This document shows positions 17,492-26,145 of a stretch of DNA of 54,407 bases, piece after piece (position 1 is the first letter of the stretch; each line of letters opens with the position of its first letter). The stretch covers positions 1 through 54,407 of the forward strand of contig JACCYQ010000104.1 in the NCBI GenBank assembly GCA_013696395.1, read 5' to 3'. The DNA is from Chitinophagaceae bacterium. Lineage in GTDB: Bacteria > Bacteroidota > Bacteroidia > Chitinophagales > Chitinophagaceae. A program made the position numbers and the translations under genes. A model generated the notes under the pieces. It did no database searches and was not told the DNA's origin. It saw only the letters and a program-made list of their open reading frames with translations.

Positions 17492-18846
17492 AACTCTGGC
17501 AAAAAAAAATCCAATCGCTGAAAGAAGTAGAAGCCTTTACGGTTGGCAATGACCGTGAGTTTGATTTGCAGTTGGCTCCTTTCGATGTGCTGGGTTCCAT
17601 TGCACATGTAACCATGCTTGAGACGGTAGGCTTATTAGAAAAACCGGAAAAGGAAAAATTAATAACAGAACTCCGGTCAATTTATCACCAGGTACAACAT
17701 CCTGGTTCAGAATTTAGTATTGATGAAAGTGTAGAAGATATTCATTCACAGGTGGAAATGATGCTGACAAAAAAACTGGGAGATACCGGAAAAAAAATTC
17801 ACAGTGCCCGCAGCAGGAATGATCAGGTGTTTGTTGATTTGAAATTATTTTTAAGAAGTGAGTTGGAAACGATTGTAAACTCCGTTCATTTATTATTTGA
17901 TTTGTTGCAACAACAAAGTGAAAAACACAAATCAACTTTACTTCCCGGGTATACGCATTTGCAATTAGCTATGCCCTCCTCTTTTGGGTTATGGTTTGGT
18001 GCGTATGCCGAAAGTTTGGTGGATGATACCATAACTTTGAAAGCGGCTTACGATGTAATCAACAAGAATCCATTAGGTTCTGCAGCCGGTTATGGTTCAT
18101 CGTTTCCTATCAACCGTACATTAACCACGGAATTATTGGGTTTTGATGACCTGAATTACAATGTTGTTTATGCCCAAATGGGAAGAGGCAAGGCTGAAAG
18201 GATTTGCGCACAAAGCCTGGCCAATGTAGCGGATACGCTTAGTCGCTTTTCAATGGATGCAACCCTTTACCTGAATCAAAATTTTGGCTTTATCAGTTTT
18301 CCAGCTGAATTAACTACTGGCAGCAGCATTATGCCGCATAAAAAAAATCCGGATGTTTTCGAGATCATCCGTGCTCATTGCAACCGCATCAAAACATTAC
18401 CCAATGAGATCATGATGATGACGACTAATTTACCCTCAGGTTATCACCGCGATCTGCAATTGTTGAAAGAACATTTGTTTCCTGCTTTTTCTACATTAAA
18501 AAATTGTATTGAGATGGCAGGATTGATGATCTCAAATATAGAGGTAAAGGAAAATATCCTGGCAGATGAAAAATACAAATACCTGTTTACAGTTGATGCG
18601 GTAAATGAACTCGTGATGCAAGGCACCCCTTTCAGAGATGCCTATAAAATCATCGGGCAACAGGTTGAAGAAAATTTGTTTGAGAAACCGGTGACTGATC
18701 ATGCTGGAAAGGGCGGCCATGAAGGAAGCATTTATAATTTATGCAACTTAGAAATAAATCAACAAATGCAAAAACTTATAAACAGTTTCCCCTTCGCCAG
18801 TGTTCACCAAGCCATTGAAAAATTAGTTGGTCTACATAGCTCATAA
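17488..18846 (+). CDS. argH: Argininosuccinate lyase
   Basis: ArgH splits argininosuccinate into arginine and fumarate, ending the pathway. The fumarase-superfamily signature GSSIMPHKKNPD, in which the serine is catalytic, is clear, as are HSARSRNDQV, PGYTHLQLAMP and NKNPLGSAAGYG. MPHKKNP replaces the more common MPQKKNP, which should be tolerated. 452 residues is normal. It is the last gene of the operon: a four-base ATGA overlap couples it to the M20 gene, and a strong terminator hairpin follows 4 bases after the stop. Confidence 0.96.
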   Translation: MKLWQKKIQSLKEVEAFTVGNDREFDLQLAPFDVLGSIAHVTMLETVGLLEKPEKEKLITELRSIYHQVQHPGSEFSIDESVEDIHSQVEMMLTKKLGDTGKKIHSARSRNDQVFVDLKLFLRSELETIVNSVHLLFDLLQQQSEKHKSTLLPGYTHLQLAMPSSFGLWFGAYAESLVDDTITLKAAYDVINKNPLGSAAGYGSSFPINRTLTTELLGFDDLNYNVVYAQMGRGKAERICAQSLANVADTLSRFSMDATLYLNQNFGFISFPAELTTGSSIMPHKKNPDVFEIIRAHCNRIKTLPNEIMMMTTNLPSGYHRDLQLLKEHLFPAFSTLKNCIEMAGLMISNIEVKENILADEKYKYLFTVDAVNELVMQGTPFRDAYKIIGQQVEENLFEKPVTDHAGKGGHEGSIYNLCNLEINQQMQKLINSFPFASVHQAIEKLVGLHSS

Positions 18847-18850
18847 AAAA

Positions 18851-18878
18851 ATGGACACCGGTCTGTGTCCATATTTTC
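18851..18878. terminator. Bidirectional terminator between argH and the M28 gene
   Basis: ATGGACAC (18851-18858), loop CGGTCT, GTGTCCAT (18865-18872) is a perfect 8-bp stem. It is followed by ATTTTC on the plus strand and preceded by AAAAAA, which gives TTTTTT on the minus strand. It can serve both convergent genes. Confidence 0.8.
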
Positions 18879-18897
18879 AACTAATTCAATAAAGAAA

Positions 18898-20268
18898 TTA
18901 TTTCTTTTCCGGTAAACCATATTCAGACACCAGGTAAGTAATGGCTGTCATTGCTAATGCGCCGAGTTCTAATTCCCTTTTGTTTACAGCTTCAAATACA
19001 TCATTCGGTGCATGGTGCAAATCAAAATAACGCTGCGTTCCAGGATTTACTCCGCTTAAAACTGTTCCCAGCTTTCTCAAAGGACCAATATCTGCACCGC
19101 CCCCACCACCAGGCATTTCATAAACACCATAAGGACGAAAAAGAGGTGTCCATTGACGTAAGTATTGCTCCTGTTCAGGTGTTCCGCTGATGCCTAAAGT
19201 TTGTACTCCAAAACCTCCGGCATCACTTTCAATAGCAAAAATGTGATGCTCCTTTTTGGCAATAGCTGAATCAGCATAAGCATTTCCACCACGCAAACCA
19301 TTCTCTTCATTCATAAACATGACAGCCCTGATGGTGCGTTTAGGCTTAATGCCAGCCGCCTTAATGGCACGAATCACTTCGATACTTTGCATACAACCTG
19401 ATCCATCATCATGAGCTCCTTCGCCAATATCCCAACTATCCAGGTGACCACCCACCGTAATAATTTCACCTGGTTTTTCAGTTCCACGCAACTCACCAAT
19501 TACATTATAACTCAACACATCGGGCATATGTTTACAATTCATCTTCATAAACATTTTCACCTGCTTTTCTTTTTTAAGTAATGCGGACAACCACTCCGCA
19601 TCTTTTGTACTGCAAGCCATTGCAGGAATTTTTGTAACGGCGGAATCATACCGTGTAGCTCCTGTATGTGGATTATCATCCAATGCATGTGTTACTGAAC
19701 GGATCATCACGCCTACAGCACCTAATTTAGCCGCTTCAACAGGTCCGCTTCCCCTGTATGTAACCGCGTCGCCATATCCGCCTTGTATCAATTCCGGCCG
19801 CATAGGATAATTAAAGAAAACGATCTTGCCTTTCACCTTATCAGCACCCAATGCTTTCAACTCATCAAAATTCTTAACTTCAATCACTTCAGCATTTATT
19901 CCTGATGCAGGTGTGCCAACACTCATTCCTAATGCAAGTACATTTAAATCTCTTTTTTGATTGCCGAAATGAATGGTTCCCTGTTCTTTATCACCTCTAA
20001 CCCAATAAGGCACTATTACGGGTTGCAGGTAAACCGTGTCAGCACCTGCTTCACGAAGCATCCTTGCAGAAGCTTCAACCGCTTTTTGTGCCTGCGGAGA
20101 ACCACTGATGCGGTGCCCAACTTCTTTGCACAGGTATCGCAGATTGTCATATGCTTTACCGTTGTTCAAAATATCATAGGAGAATTTACTGATGACCAGC
20201 GAATCCTTGTTTTGTCCGAAAGATGAAAGTGTGAAAATGCTGGTTAAAAAAAACAGGAATAGTTTCAT
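18898..20268 (-). CDS. Exported M28 family metallopeptidase (carboxypeptidase Q-like)
   Basis: A 456-residue secreted zinc peptidase. The signal peptide ends in SSFGQ near residue 19. A protease-associated insert (about 130-260) precedes the M28 core, where VGGHLDSWDIGEGAHDDGSG supplies ligand His and Asp residues and the bridging Asp. FMNEENGLRGG carries the catalytic Glu-Glu pair and IESDAGGFG another ligand. The closest characterised relative by motif order is mammalian carboxypeptidase Q, a dipeptidase, so a role in extracytoplasmic peptide breakdown is likely. It is monocistronic and converges on argH. Confidence 0.9.
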   Translation of the reverse strand: MKLFLFFLTSIFTLSSFGQNKDSLVISKFSYDILNNGKAYDNLRYLCKEVGHRISGSPQAQKAVEASARMLREAGADTVYLQPVIVPYWVRGDKEQGTIHFGNQKRDLNVLALGMSVGTPASGINAEVIEVKNFDELKALGADKVKGKIVFFNYPMRPELIQGGYGDAVTYRGSGPVEAAKLGAVGVMIRSVTHALDDNPHTGATRYDSAVTKIPAMACSTKDAEWLSALLKKEKQVKMFMKMNCKHMPDVLSYNVIGELRGTEKPGEIITVGGHLDSWDIGEGAHDDGSGCMQSIEVIRAIKAAGIKPKRTIRAVMFMNEENGLRGGNAYADSAIAKKEHHIFAIESDAGGFGVQTLGISGTPEQEQYLRQWTPLFRPYGVYEMPGGGGGADIGPLRKLGTVLSGVNPGTQRYFDLHHAPNDVFEAVNKRELELGALAMTAITYLVSEYGLPEKK

Positions 20269-20410
20269 GAGTCTATAAGATTTACAATAAGCTGAATAGT
20301 CAAATAATTTTTAACAATAAATATGAAAGGATTCTAAAGCTTAATTTTTTAAAAATAACTGAAAGTTGATTGCCAACAATAAACAAATATTATAAACAAT
20401 GGTTAAGCAT

Positions 20411-20418
20411 TATTTTTG
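20411..20418 (+). promoter_or_regulatory. Predicted -7 element of bshA
   Basis: TATTTTTG matches TAnnTTTG exactly, 30 bases upstream of the bshA start. I see no good -33 element 19-20 bases further upstream. Confidence 0.38.
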
Positions 20419-20448
20419 TGTTTAACTTCGAAAGCTTAAAATGATTTT

Positions 20449-21588
20449 ATGCGGATAGGGATTGTTTGTTACCCAACCTTTGGTGGAAGTGGCGTTTTGG
20501 CTACTGAATTAGGAAAGGCTTTGGCTCAGAAAGATTACCAGGTCCATTTTATTACTTACCAGCAACCAGTACGTTTGAATGGATTTATTCCAAATATTTT
20601 TTATCACGAAGTACAGGTTCCAACGTATCCGTTATTCGATTATCCTCCATACGAAACTGCACTTGCCAGTACGATGGTAGATGTCATTAAAAATAATAAA
20701 CTGGATCTTTTACATGTTCATTACGCCATACCACATGCATCAGCCGCATTCATGGCTAAGAAAATCCTGGAATCGGAAGGCATTTACATCCCCGTAATCA
20801 CCACGCTCCACGGCACAGATATTACATTAGTGGGACGTGACAAAATGTATGCCCCTGTTGTTGCATTTTCCATCAATGAAAGTGATGCTATCACAGCGGT
20901 GTCCAACAACCTGCGTGATGAAACTTATAAGATTTTTAATATAAAAAAAGAAATTGAAGTAATATATAATTTTGTCGATATTAAACGATTTACCCGCAAA
21001 CCCATCGATGCATTCAGAAAAGCCCTTGCGCCCAACGGTGAGAGAATTCTTATTCATGCATCCAACTTTAGAAAAATAAAAAGAGTATTGGATGTTGTGC
21101 AAATATTCAATGAAGTACAAAAACAAATACCTGCTAAATTGTTGTTTGTAGGTGATGGCCCGGAAAGACAGACTGCAGAAGAATTATCCCGCAAATTAAA
21201 TATTTGCGACAAAATACAATTTGTGGGCAAGCAGGAACAGATGGAAGATATATTGGCCATCGGTGACCTTTTCCTGCTGACTTCAGAATATGAAAGTTTT
21301 GGATTGGCAGCTCTTGAAGCAATGGCCTCTGGCGTACCCGTTGTTTCGACAAATGCCGGTGGTTTAACAGAGATTAATATCCATGGACAAACTGGTTTTA
21401 TGGCTGATATTGGCGATGTAGAAACGATGAGCCAGCAGTCCATTGAAATATTGACAGATGAAGAAGTATTGAAAACATTCAAAAAGAAAGCTTCAGAGCA
21501 CGCCAAAAAATTTGACATCAATCATATAGTTCCTGAATATGAAAATTTATACGAAAAGGTTGCTGGCAAAAAATATGCGGCTGTTTAG
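20449..21588 (+). CDS. bshA: N-acetyl-alpha-D-glucosaminyl L-malate synthase
   Basis: This GT4 glycosyltransferase performs the first step of bacillithiol synthesis, joining GlcNAc from UDP-GlcNAc to L-malate. The BshA-specific N-terminus CYPTFGGSGVLATELG is present, as are VHYAIPHASAA, TTLHGTDITLVG, HASNFRKIKRV, LFVGDGPE and the GT4 signature EYESFGLAALEAMASGVPVV. The length of 379 residues matches the family. No bshB or bshC gene is in the window. It converges with the envC-like gene, with only 25 bases between them. Confidence 0.95.
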   Translation: MRIGIVCYPTFGGSGVLATELGKALAQKDYQVHFITYQQPVRLNGFIPNIFYHEVQVPTYPLFDYPPYETALASTMVDVIKNNKLDLLHVHYAIPHASAAFMAKKILESEGIYIPVITTLHGTDITLVGRDKMYAPVVAFSINESDAITAVSNNLRDETYKIFNIKKEIEVIYNFVDIKRFTRKPIDAFRKALAPNGERILIHASNFRKIKRVLDVVQIFNEVQKQIPAKLLFVGDGPERQTAEELSRKLNICDKIQFVGKQEQMEDILAIGDLFLLTSEYESFGLAALEAMASGVPVVSTNAGGLTEINIHGQTGFMADIGDVETMSQQSIEILTDEEVLKTFKKKASEHAKKFDINHIVPEYENLYEKVAGKKYAAV

Positions 21589-21613
21589 CTGCATTAAAAA
21601 AATCGTTTATGTA

Positions 21614-22927
21614 TTAACGTAACCATGGTTCGGGATTGATATTTTTACTTTCATTCATCAATATAAATTCAATCTCGCCTCCATTACCACCCTCGGCACG
21701 GGCAGCTTTTCCAATCGTTTGTCCCGTAGATACAATGGCACCTTTACTTACATTTACCGAAGAAAGATTACTGTATACAGTAAAATATTTACCATGGCGA
21801 ATAATCACTGCCATTCCATCACCCAAATTATGTATTGCTGATACTTCACCTTCAAATACAGATTTTACATTACTTCCTGAACTGGGTGTAGAAATGGTTA
21901 AACCCGCATTATCACCGCTCAACTGTGTCCCTGGAATTTTATAGGTTCCATAATGAATACTTACCAGGCCATTATCCACTGGCCATGGCAAACGGCCCTT
22001 ATTCTGCTCAAAGCCTTTATTTAATGCAACGTCCTTTGCATTGAGATCAAGATAACTGTCTGGCCTGGCGCTGGCGGTTTTAGAAACGACTTCTGTTTTC
22101 TTAACAGGTGCCGCATCATTTGTAGCAACCGAAGGTTTATCTGCTGCCGCTTTGTCCTCGGCAGCTTTTTTTGCAGCAGCAATCCGGGCTGCTTCTTTAC
22201 GGGCTTCATCAATTTCACGGCGTATAATAGCCGCAATTGCATTTTTCAGTTTGGCATCAGATTTCTTTTTATCGGCCAATTGTTTGCCCAGGTCTTTCTC
22301 TTGAGATTTCAATTGATTAACCACCACATCCTTTTCCTTTTTTTGTTCTGCCAACTCTTTTATTTCACCTGTACGGACTTTGAGTGTTTCACCTTTTTGC
22401 TGTTTGCGGGCAAGATTTTCTTCCTTCCTTATTTCAATTTGTTTCTGAGTTTCGATAATATCAGCTACCTGTTCTTCCCGGTAATTACGGTATGATTTCA
22501 GGTATGCTATTCTTTTCAATGCATCATTGAAGTTACTCGATGAAAATATAAAATTCAGGTAGTCATAAGTGCTTTTATTCTTATAGGCATATACTATACT
22601 CCGGGAATATTGTTGTTTTAAAGTATCCAGTTGTTTTCTCAATCGTGTAATCTCCACATTGCTTAAAAAAATACTGTCATCAAGAATCCGAACTTCTTTG
22701 CTGATGTTGCGTATGTATTGATCCTGCAAGCCGATCTTACGCTGAATCAGTGTTAACTGACCAATCGTTTGCTTTTTTTGACCCGAAACTTTGTTGTATT
22801 GACCCTGGATCTGTTTGATCTGCTTTTGTAATTCCTGCCTTTCCTTTTCCATCACGGTTTTGTCCTGTGCCGCAAGGCTTAGGGTAACCATTGAAACCAT
22901 TATAAGCAGGATAATTTTTTTCAGCAT
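21614..22927 (-). CDS. EnvC-like murein hydrolase activator with degenerate LytM domain
   Basis: A 437-residue periplasmic protein with a signal peptide (1-19, ending LAAQ) and a long charged coiled coil at about 22-255. An Ala/Lys-rich linker (about 240-290) leads to a C-terminal LytM/M23-like domain (about 315-437). The zinc motifs are lost. The usual HxGxD segment reads DNAGLTISTP and the HxH-type segment reads EIEFIL; only HGKY keeps a histidine. As in E. coli EnvC, this predicts no peptidase activity and a role in activating an amidase at the septum. Neighbours are DUF4292 and dut on the same strand. The cognate amidase is not in the window. Confidence 0.88.
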   Translation of the reverse strand: MLKKIILLIMVSMVTLSLAAQDKTVMEKERQELQKQIKQIQGQYNKVSGQKKQTIGQLTLIQRKIGLQDQYIRNISKEVRILDDSIFLSNVEITRLRKQLDTLKQQYSRSIVYAYKNKSTYDYLNFIFSSSNFNDALKRIAYLKSYRNYREEQVADIIETQKQIEIRKEENLARKQQKGETLKVRTGEIKELAEQKKEKDVVVNQLKSQEKDLGKQLADKKKSDAKLKNAIAAIIRREIDEARKEAARIAAAKKAAEDKAAADKPSVATNDAAPVKKTEVVSKTASARPDSYLDLNAKDVALNKGFEQNKGRLPWPVDNGLVSIHYGTYKIPGTQLSGDNAGLTISTPSSGSNVKSVFEGEVSAIHNLGDGMAVIIRHGKYFTVYSNLSSVNVSKGAIVSTGQTIGKAARAEGGNGGEIEFILMNESKNINPEPWLR

Positions 22928-23003
22928 ATTTGGATTTTTTAAATTCTTGCCAGGGCAGACGGTAGTCTTCTAACGGATAATTGTACTTAAAATTTTACAC
23001 AAC

Positions 23004-23804
23004 TCAATTAGCACCATAATTTTGAGGTATCGAAAAAGGAAATGTTAATTCTTCATTAAAATCAAATTGCTTAAAGTCCATATCCAACGATAATTTCTTG
23101 ACATCATTAACAACAATTTTCCTGGTTTCCGAGAATTTAACGCCGGATTTATTTACATAATTATTATAGAAGAGATCAGCCGAGCGTTTGCTTTGCGGAT
23201 CAACATAATCCAACCGACTCCGCAATATATTATAATCCGATGCATTGAAAATAGCCAGGTTCCGAAAAAAATTTCCAATACTCAGGAGTGTTAATTCGTT
23301 ACCGGTTTTATTAAATGCGGGAATTTCAGGTTCTAAAAAAATTACATTTCCCATCAACAAGTTCTGCATAGTTTTCAAATCCAATGGCAATCCAGATACC
23401 TCATGCAAAAAAGATATGGAACGTGCTGTATACAATTTATTTTGTTTGTCCAGTATCTTGACAGAATCCCGGGATATTAATAATCGCATAACTTCTATTC
23501 CAAAAACAGCATTTACAGAAACCCATATGAGGCTGTCTTTTTTCATGCGTAAAAAAGTATTCAGGTTGTATTCTTTGTCTTCAGCATCTTTATAAATCAC
23601 ATTTATTTTCGCAGAAAAGAAATTAAAATCGATTTTATTATTTTGAATACTGTCGTAAGCACTTTTAATAAATGCAATACTGTCTTCTCCTGTCTTAGCA
23701 ATAAGTGCAGTATCATTACTAACATTCCCTGTTTGTATTTGCCGGGACGAGCTGCAAGACATCAACAATGAAAGAAAAAACAGGAAAAATAAAAATCTGA
23801 TCAT
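23004..23804 (-). CDS. DUF4292 lipoprotein
   Basis: A 266-residue lipoprotein: a hydrophobic N-terminus with the lipobox LLMSC (Cys17) followed by Ser-rich sequence. The body matches DUF4292, with KINVIYKDAED, RMKKDSLIWVSVNAVFGIEVMR and MQNLLMGNVIF. The fold is likely LolA/LppX-like, which would suit binding of lipid or lipoprotein acyl chains, but no function is established that I know of. It lies 9 bases downstream of dut and 76 upstream of the EnvC-like gene; I recall this order from other Bacteroidota. Confidence 0.85.
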   Translation of the reverse strand: MIRFLFFLFFLSLLMSCSSSRQIQTGNVSNDTALIAKTGEDSIAFIKSAYDSIQNNKIDFNFFSAKINVIYKDAEDKEYNLNTFLRMKKDSLIWVSVNAVFGIEVMRLLISRDSVKILDKQNKLYTARSISFLHEVSGLPLDLKTMQNLLMGNVIFLEPEIPAFNKTGNELTLLSIGNFFRNLAIFNASDYNILRSRLDYVDPQSKRSADLFYNNYVNKSGVKFSETRKIVVNDVKKLSLDMDFKQFDFNEELTFPFSIPQNYGAN

Positions 23805-23813
23805 GTTTATAAA

Positions 23814-24251
23814 TTATAGTGATCCGGTATGGCCAAAGCCGCCATCGTTACGCAATGTTTCGTTTAGTACTGCAACCGGCTTCCATGTAATTCTTTCCAC
23901 CTGTTGTATAATCATCTGTGCTATTCTGTCACCAGGTTCTATGACCTGTTCCTCCCCCGAAAGGTTGATTAAAATAATCTTAATTTCTCCACGGTAATCT
24001 GCATCAATTGTTCCGGGGGTATTTAAACAGGTAATTCCTTTTTTAATGGCCATTCCACTGCGTGGCCTTATTTGTGCTTCAAAGCCTTGTGGCAATTCTA
24101 TAAACAAACCCGTAGGCAACAACAATCTTTGCATGGGTTGTATAGAGACAGCATCTTTCAAATTTGCCCTGATGTCCATTCCCGAAGAACCCGTTGTTGC
24201 ATATTCCGGCAATGGCCATGGTGAACGATTAACAACTTTAACTTCCATCAT
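23814..24251 (-). CDS. dut: dUTP diphosphatase
   Basis: Dut hydrolyses dUTP to dUMP and pyrophosphate, which keeps uracil out of DNA and supplies thymidylate synthesis. All trimeric dUTPase motifs are present: GMDIRANL (motif 1), [11 protein letters not shown] (2), [14 protein letters not shown] (3), [10 protein letters not shown] (4) and the flexible C-terminal arm [12 protein letters not shown] (5). 145 residues is normal. Two adjacent ATGs (24251 and 24248) could serve as start. A -7 promoter motif ends 4 bases before the first, so the transcript may be leaderless. Confidence 0.96.
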   Translation of the reverse strand: MMEVKVVNRSPWPLPEYATTGSSGMDIRANLKDAVSIQPMQRLLLPTGLFIELPQGFEAQIRPRSGMAIKKGITCLNTPGTIDADYRGEIKIILINLSGEEQVIEPGDRIAQMIIQQVERITWKPVAVLNETLRNDGGFGHTGSL

Positions 24252-24255
24252 CGGG

Positions 24256-24263
24256 CAAAGATA
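24256..24263 (-). promoter_or_regulatory. Predicted -7 element directly before dut
   Basis: The minus strand reads TATCTTTG, then CCCG, then the ATG of dut. With the usual short distance from -7 element to transcription start, the mRNA would begin at or next to the start codon. No clear -33 element is seen. Confidence 0.4.
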
Positions 24264-24341
24264 ATGTCAGTCGTTATAAATAGTTTTGAGTTTTGGGTTT
24301 AAGGTTCGATATAAAGATCATTGACAAAATAAATTATTAGC

Positions 24342-24824
24342 TTAATCCAATTTTTTTAATAACACGGTAGCCTGCGCCATTAATCCTTCCTCTCTCCCGG
24401 CAAATCCCATTTTTTCCGTAGTAGTTGCTTTTATTGAAACATCCTCTTCATTAACATGGATAATATTTGCTATTACCTGCTGCATTTGTTTTACATATGG
24501 TTTTATTCTGGGCTCTTCCAGGCACAGGGTGCTGTCAACATTCACCACTTTGTATTTTTTTTGGGTGATGAGGTCCATGGTCCTCTTCAACAATATCTTA
24601 CTATCTATATTTTTAAATTCAGAAGATGTGTTTGGAAAGTGAATCCCAATATCACCTAATGCCAAAGCACCAAGAAGCGCATCGCAAATGGCATGTAACA
24701 ATACATCTGCATCACTATGACCAACCGATCCTTTGTGATGTGGAATCTTAATACCTCCTATCCATAGATCATAACCAGTTGCCAGTTGGTGAAAGTCAAT
24801 TCCAGAACCTATCCGGTAACTCAT
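24342..24824 (-). CDS. ispF: 2-C-methyl-D-erythritol 2,4-cyclodiphosphate synthase
   Basis: IspF cyclises CDP-ME-2-phosphate to MEcPP in the MEP isoprenoid pathway, so this organism appears to use MEP rather than mevalonate. Metal ligands lie in GSGIDFHQL (Asp-x-His) and later in GHSDADVLLHAI. DIGIHFPN, ATTTEKMGF and GREEGL complete the signature. I chose ATG 24824, giving 160 residues, the usual length. The longer frame would start with TTG at 24863, inside the porV terminator hairpin, and adds an unconserved stretch. Confidence 0.95.
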   Translation of the reverse strand: MSYRIGSGIDFHQLATGYDLWIGGIKIPHHKGSVGHSDADVLLHAICDALLGALALGDIGIHFPNTSSEFKNIDSKILLKRTMDLITQKKYKVVNVDSTLCLEEPRIKPYVKQMQQVIANIIHVNEEDVSIKATTTEKMGFAGREEGLMAQATVLLKKLD

Positions 24825-24861
24825 ATTTTTTTTAATTGTTGATGCGCAAATATCCGCAAAC

Positions 24862-24895
24862 AAAAACGTCCCGGCATAATTACCAGGACGTTTTT
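24862..24895 (-). terminator. Intrinsic terminator after porV
   Basis: AAAAACGTCC (24862-24871) pairs with GGACGTTTTT (24886-24895). On the minus strand the stem ends in a run of five T. It lies 20 bases downstream of the porV stop and separates porV from ispF. Confidence 0.78.
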
Positions 24896-24914
24896 AATCA
24901 TATCATAAAATTAA

Positions 24915-26069
24915 TTATTCGCCAGCCATGTCATCCAGATTCCAAACCAAAGAAAAACGAAGGGTATTAGAAAGCGGGTTGCGATTTACACCACTGCCCG
25001 ATGGTAACAGGTAAGAAAAATTCAAACCAAATACATTATAATTTACGCCAACACCCATAGTAAAATACTGGCGATTACCTTTTGTTTTATCCTCGTGAAA
25101 ATAACCTGCCCTCAGCGCGAACTGTTCATTATACATATATTCGGCACCCACAGACACCTGAAATTCTTTTACTTCTTCTTTAAAGCCCCCTGGCGCATCA
25201 CCAAAAGAACTGAACCAGCTGCTCATAACCCCTTTACTACGATAGGCCTCTAATCCTGCCTGATCTCCTTCAGCAGGAGGAGTGGGAACTAATAATTTAT
25301 TAACGTCAACACCAAAGGTGATCCTGTTTTGCTCATTGAAAACGCTTGTATAGGTTGTACCTAATCCCAGGTTAGCGGGAATAAAATCTTTTTGATCCGC
25401 ATTATCGGTATAAGCTATCTTGGAACCAAGATTGGTTAAAGCAGCCCCAAATGCCCAGCCATTGCCAAGGTCATTGGTCCCATTATAATACATGGAAAGA
25501 TCCCCGGCTACCGCATTACCTGCCTTATATGTTGAACCCCCACCGGAACCTCCAGCCAGGTTAGAATAAATATATTTTAAACCTACTCCAATGCCCAGTT
25601 GGTCGGTTAAACGGCGGGAATAACCGAGATCTATACCAAATTCCCTTGGACGAAAAGTATTCAGATCGTTACCCAGGTTATCTGTAAATTGAATGTTGCC
25701 TAAGCTGAAGTACCTGACAGATGCAGAAATTGCCTGTAATTCATCAAATTTATAATAACCTGTCAACGAGGCCAGGTAAACATCATTTAATCCCAGGTCT
25801 TTAAGCCAGGGCGTATAAGTAACCCCTATACCAGCGGTTGCTTCATTAAATGGTGTTTTGGCAAGATTCCAGAAAGCCGAATTAACATCAGGGGTTGTAG
25901 CTACACCCAAATCTCCCATTCCACCAGCTCTTGCATCTGGTGAAATTCTTAAAAAAGGAACAGCGGTGGTTACTACATTTATACGTTCCGCATTTTGAGC
26001 ATTGATCTCCGTAACAACTCCGCATAAAAATAAAAGCCCGGTAGCAATTCTGATAGCAGCTAGTCTCAT
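24915..26069 (-). CDS. porV: Type IX secretion outer-membrane protein PorV
   Basis: PorV (LptO) is an outer-membrane beta-barrel of the FadL-like class that shuttles type IX cargo from the translocon to the PorU sortase. The 384-residue protein has a signal peptide ending INAQ (about residue 25). It then shows the PorV hallmark TTAVPFLRISPDARAGGMGD and FWNLAKTPF, repeated barrel strands, and an aromatic C-terminal strand LRFSLVWNLDD. It lies downstream of porU with a 76-base gap, the order known from Flavobacterium johnsoniae. A terminator follows. Confidence 0.95.
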   Translation of the reverse strand: MRLAAIRIATGLLFLCGVVTEINAQNAERINVVTTAVPFLRISPDARAGGMGDLGVATTPDVNSAFWNLAKTPFNEATAGIGVTYTPWLKDLGLNDVYLASLTGYYKFDELQAISASVRYFSLGNIQFTDNLGNDLNTFRPREFGIDLGYSRRLTDQLGIGVGLKYIYSNLAGGSGGGSTYKAGNAVAGDLSMYYNGTNDLGNGWAFGAALTNLGSKIAYTDNADQKDFIPANLGLGTTYTSVFNEQNRITFGVDVNKLLVPTPPAEGDQAGLEAYRSKGVMSSWFSSFGDAPGGFKEEVKEFQVSVGAEYMYNEQFALRAGYFHEDKTKGNRQYFTMGVGVNYNVFGLNFSYLLPSGSGVNRNPLSNTLRFSLVWNLDDMAGE

Positions 26070-26145
26070 GTATTCGATTTTAAATTGATTTTGAAATTTC
26101 CAGGTATTGAAAAATGGAGGCTAAAGTATTGATTTTTACTGAATA

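Noticed and set aside
21054-21521. 155-codon minus-strand frame
   Set aside because: It is antisense to bshA, which has all its family motifs.
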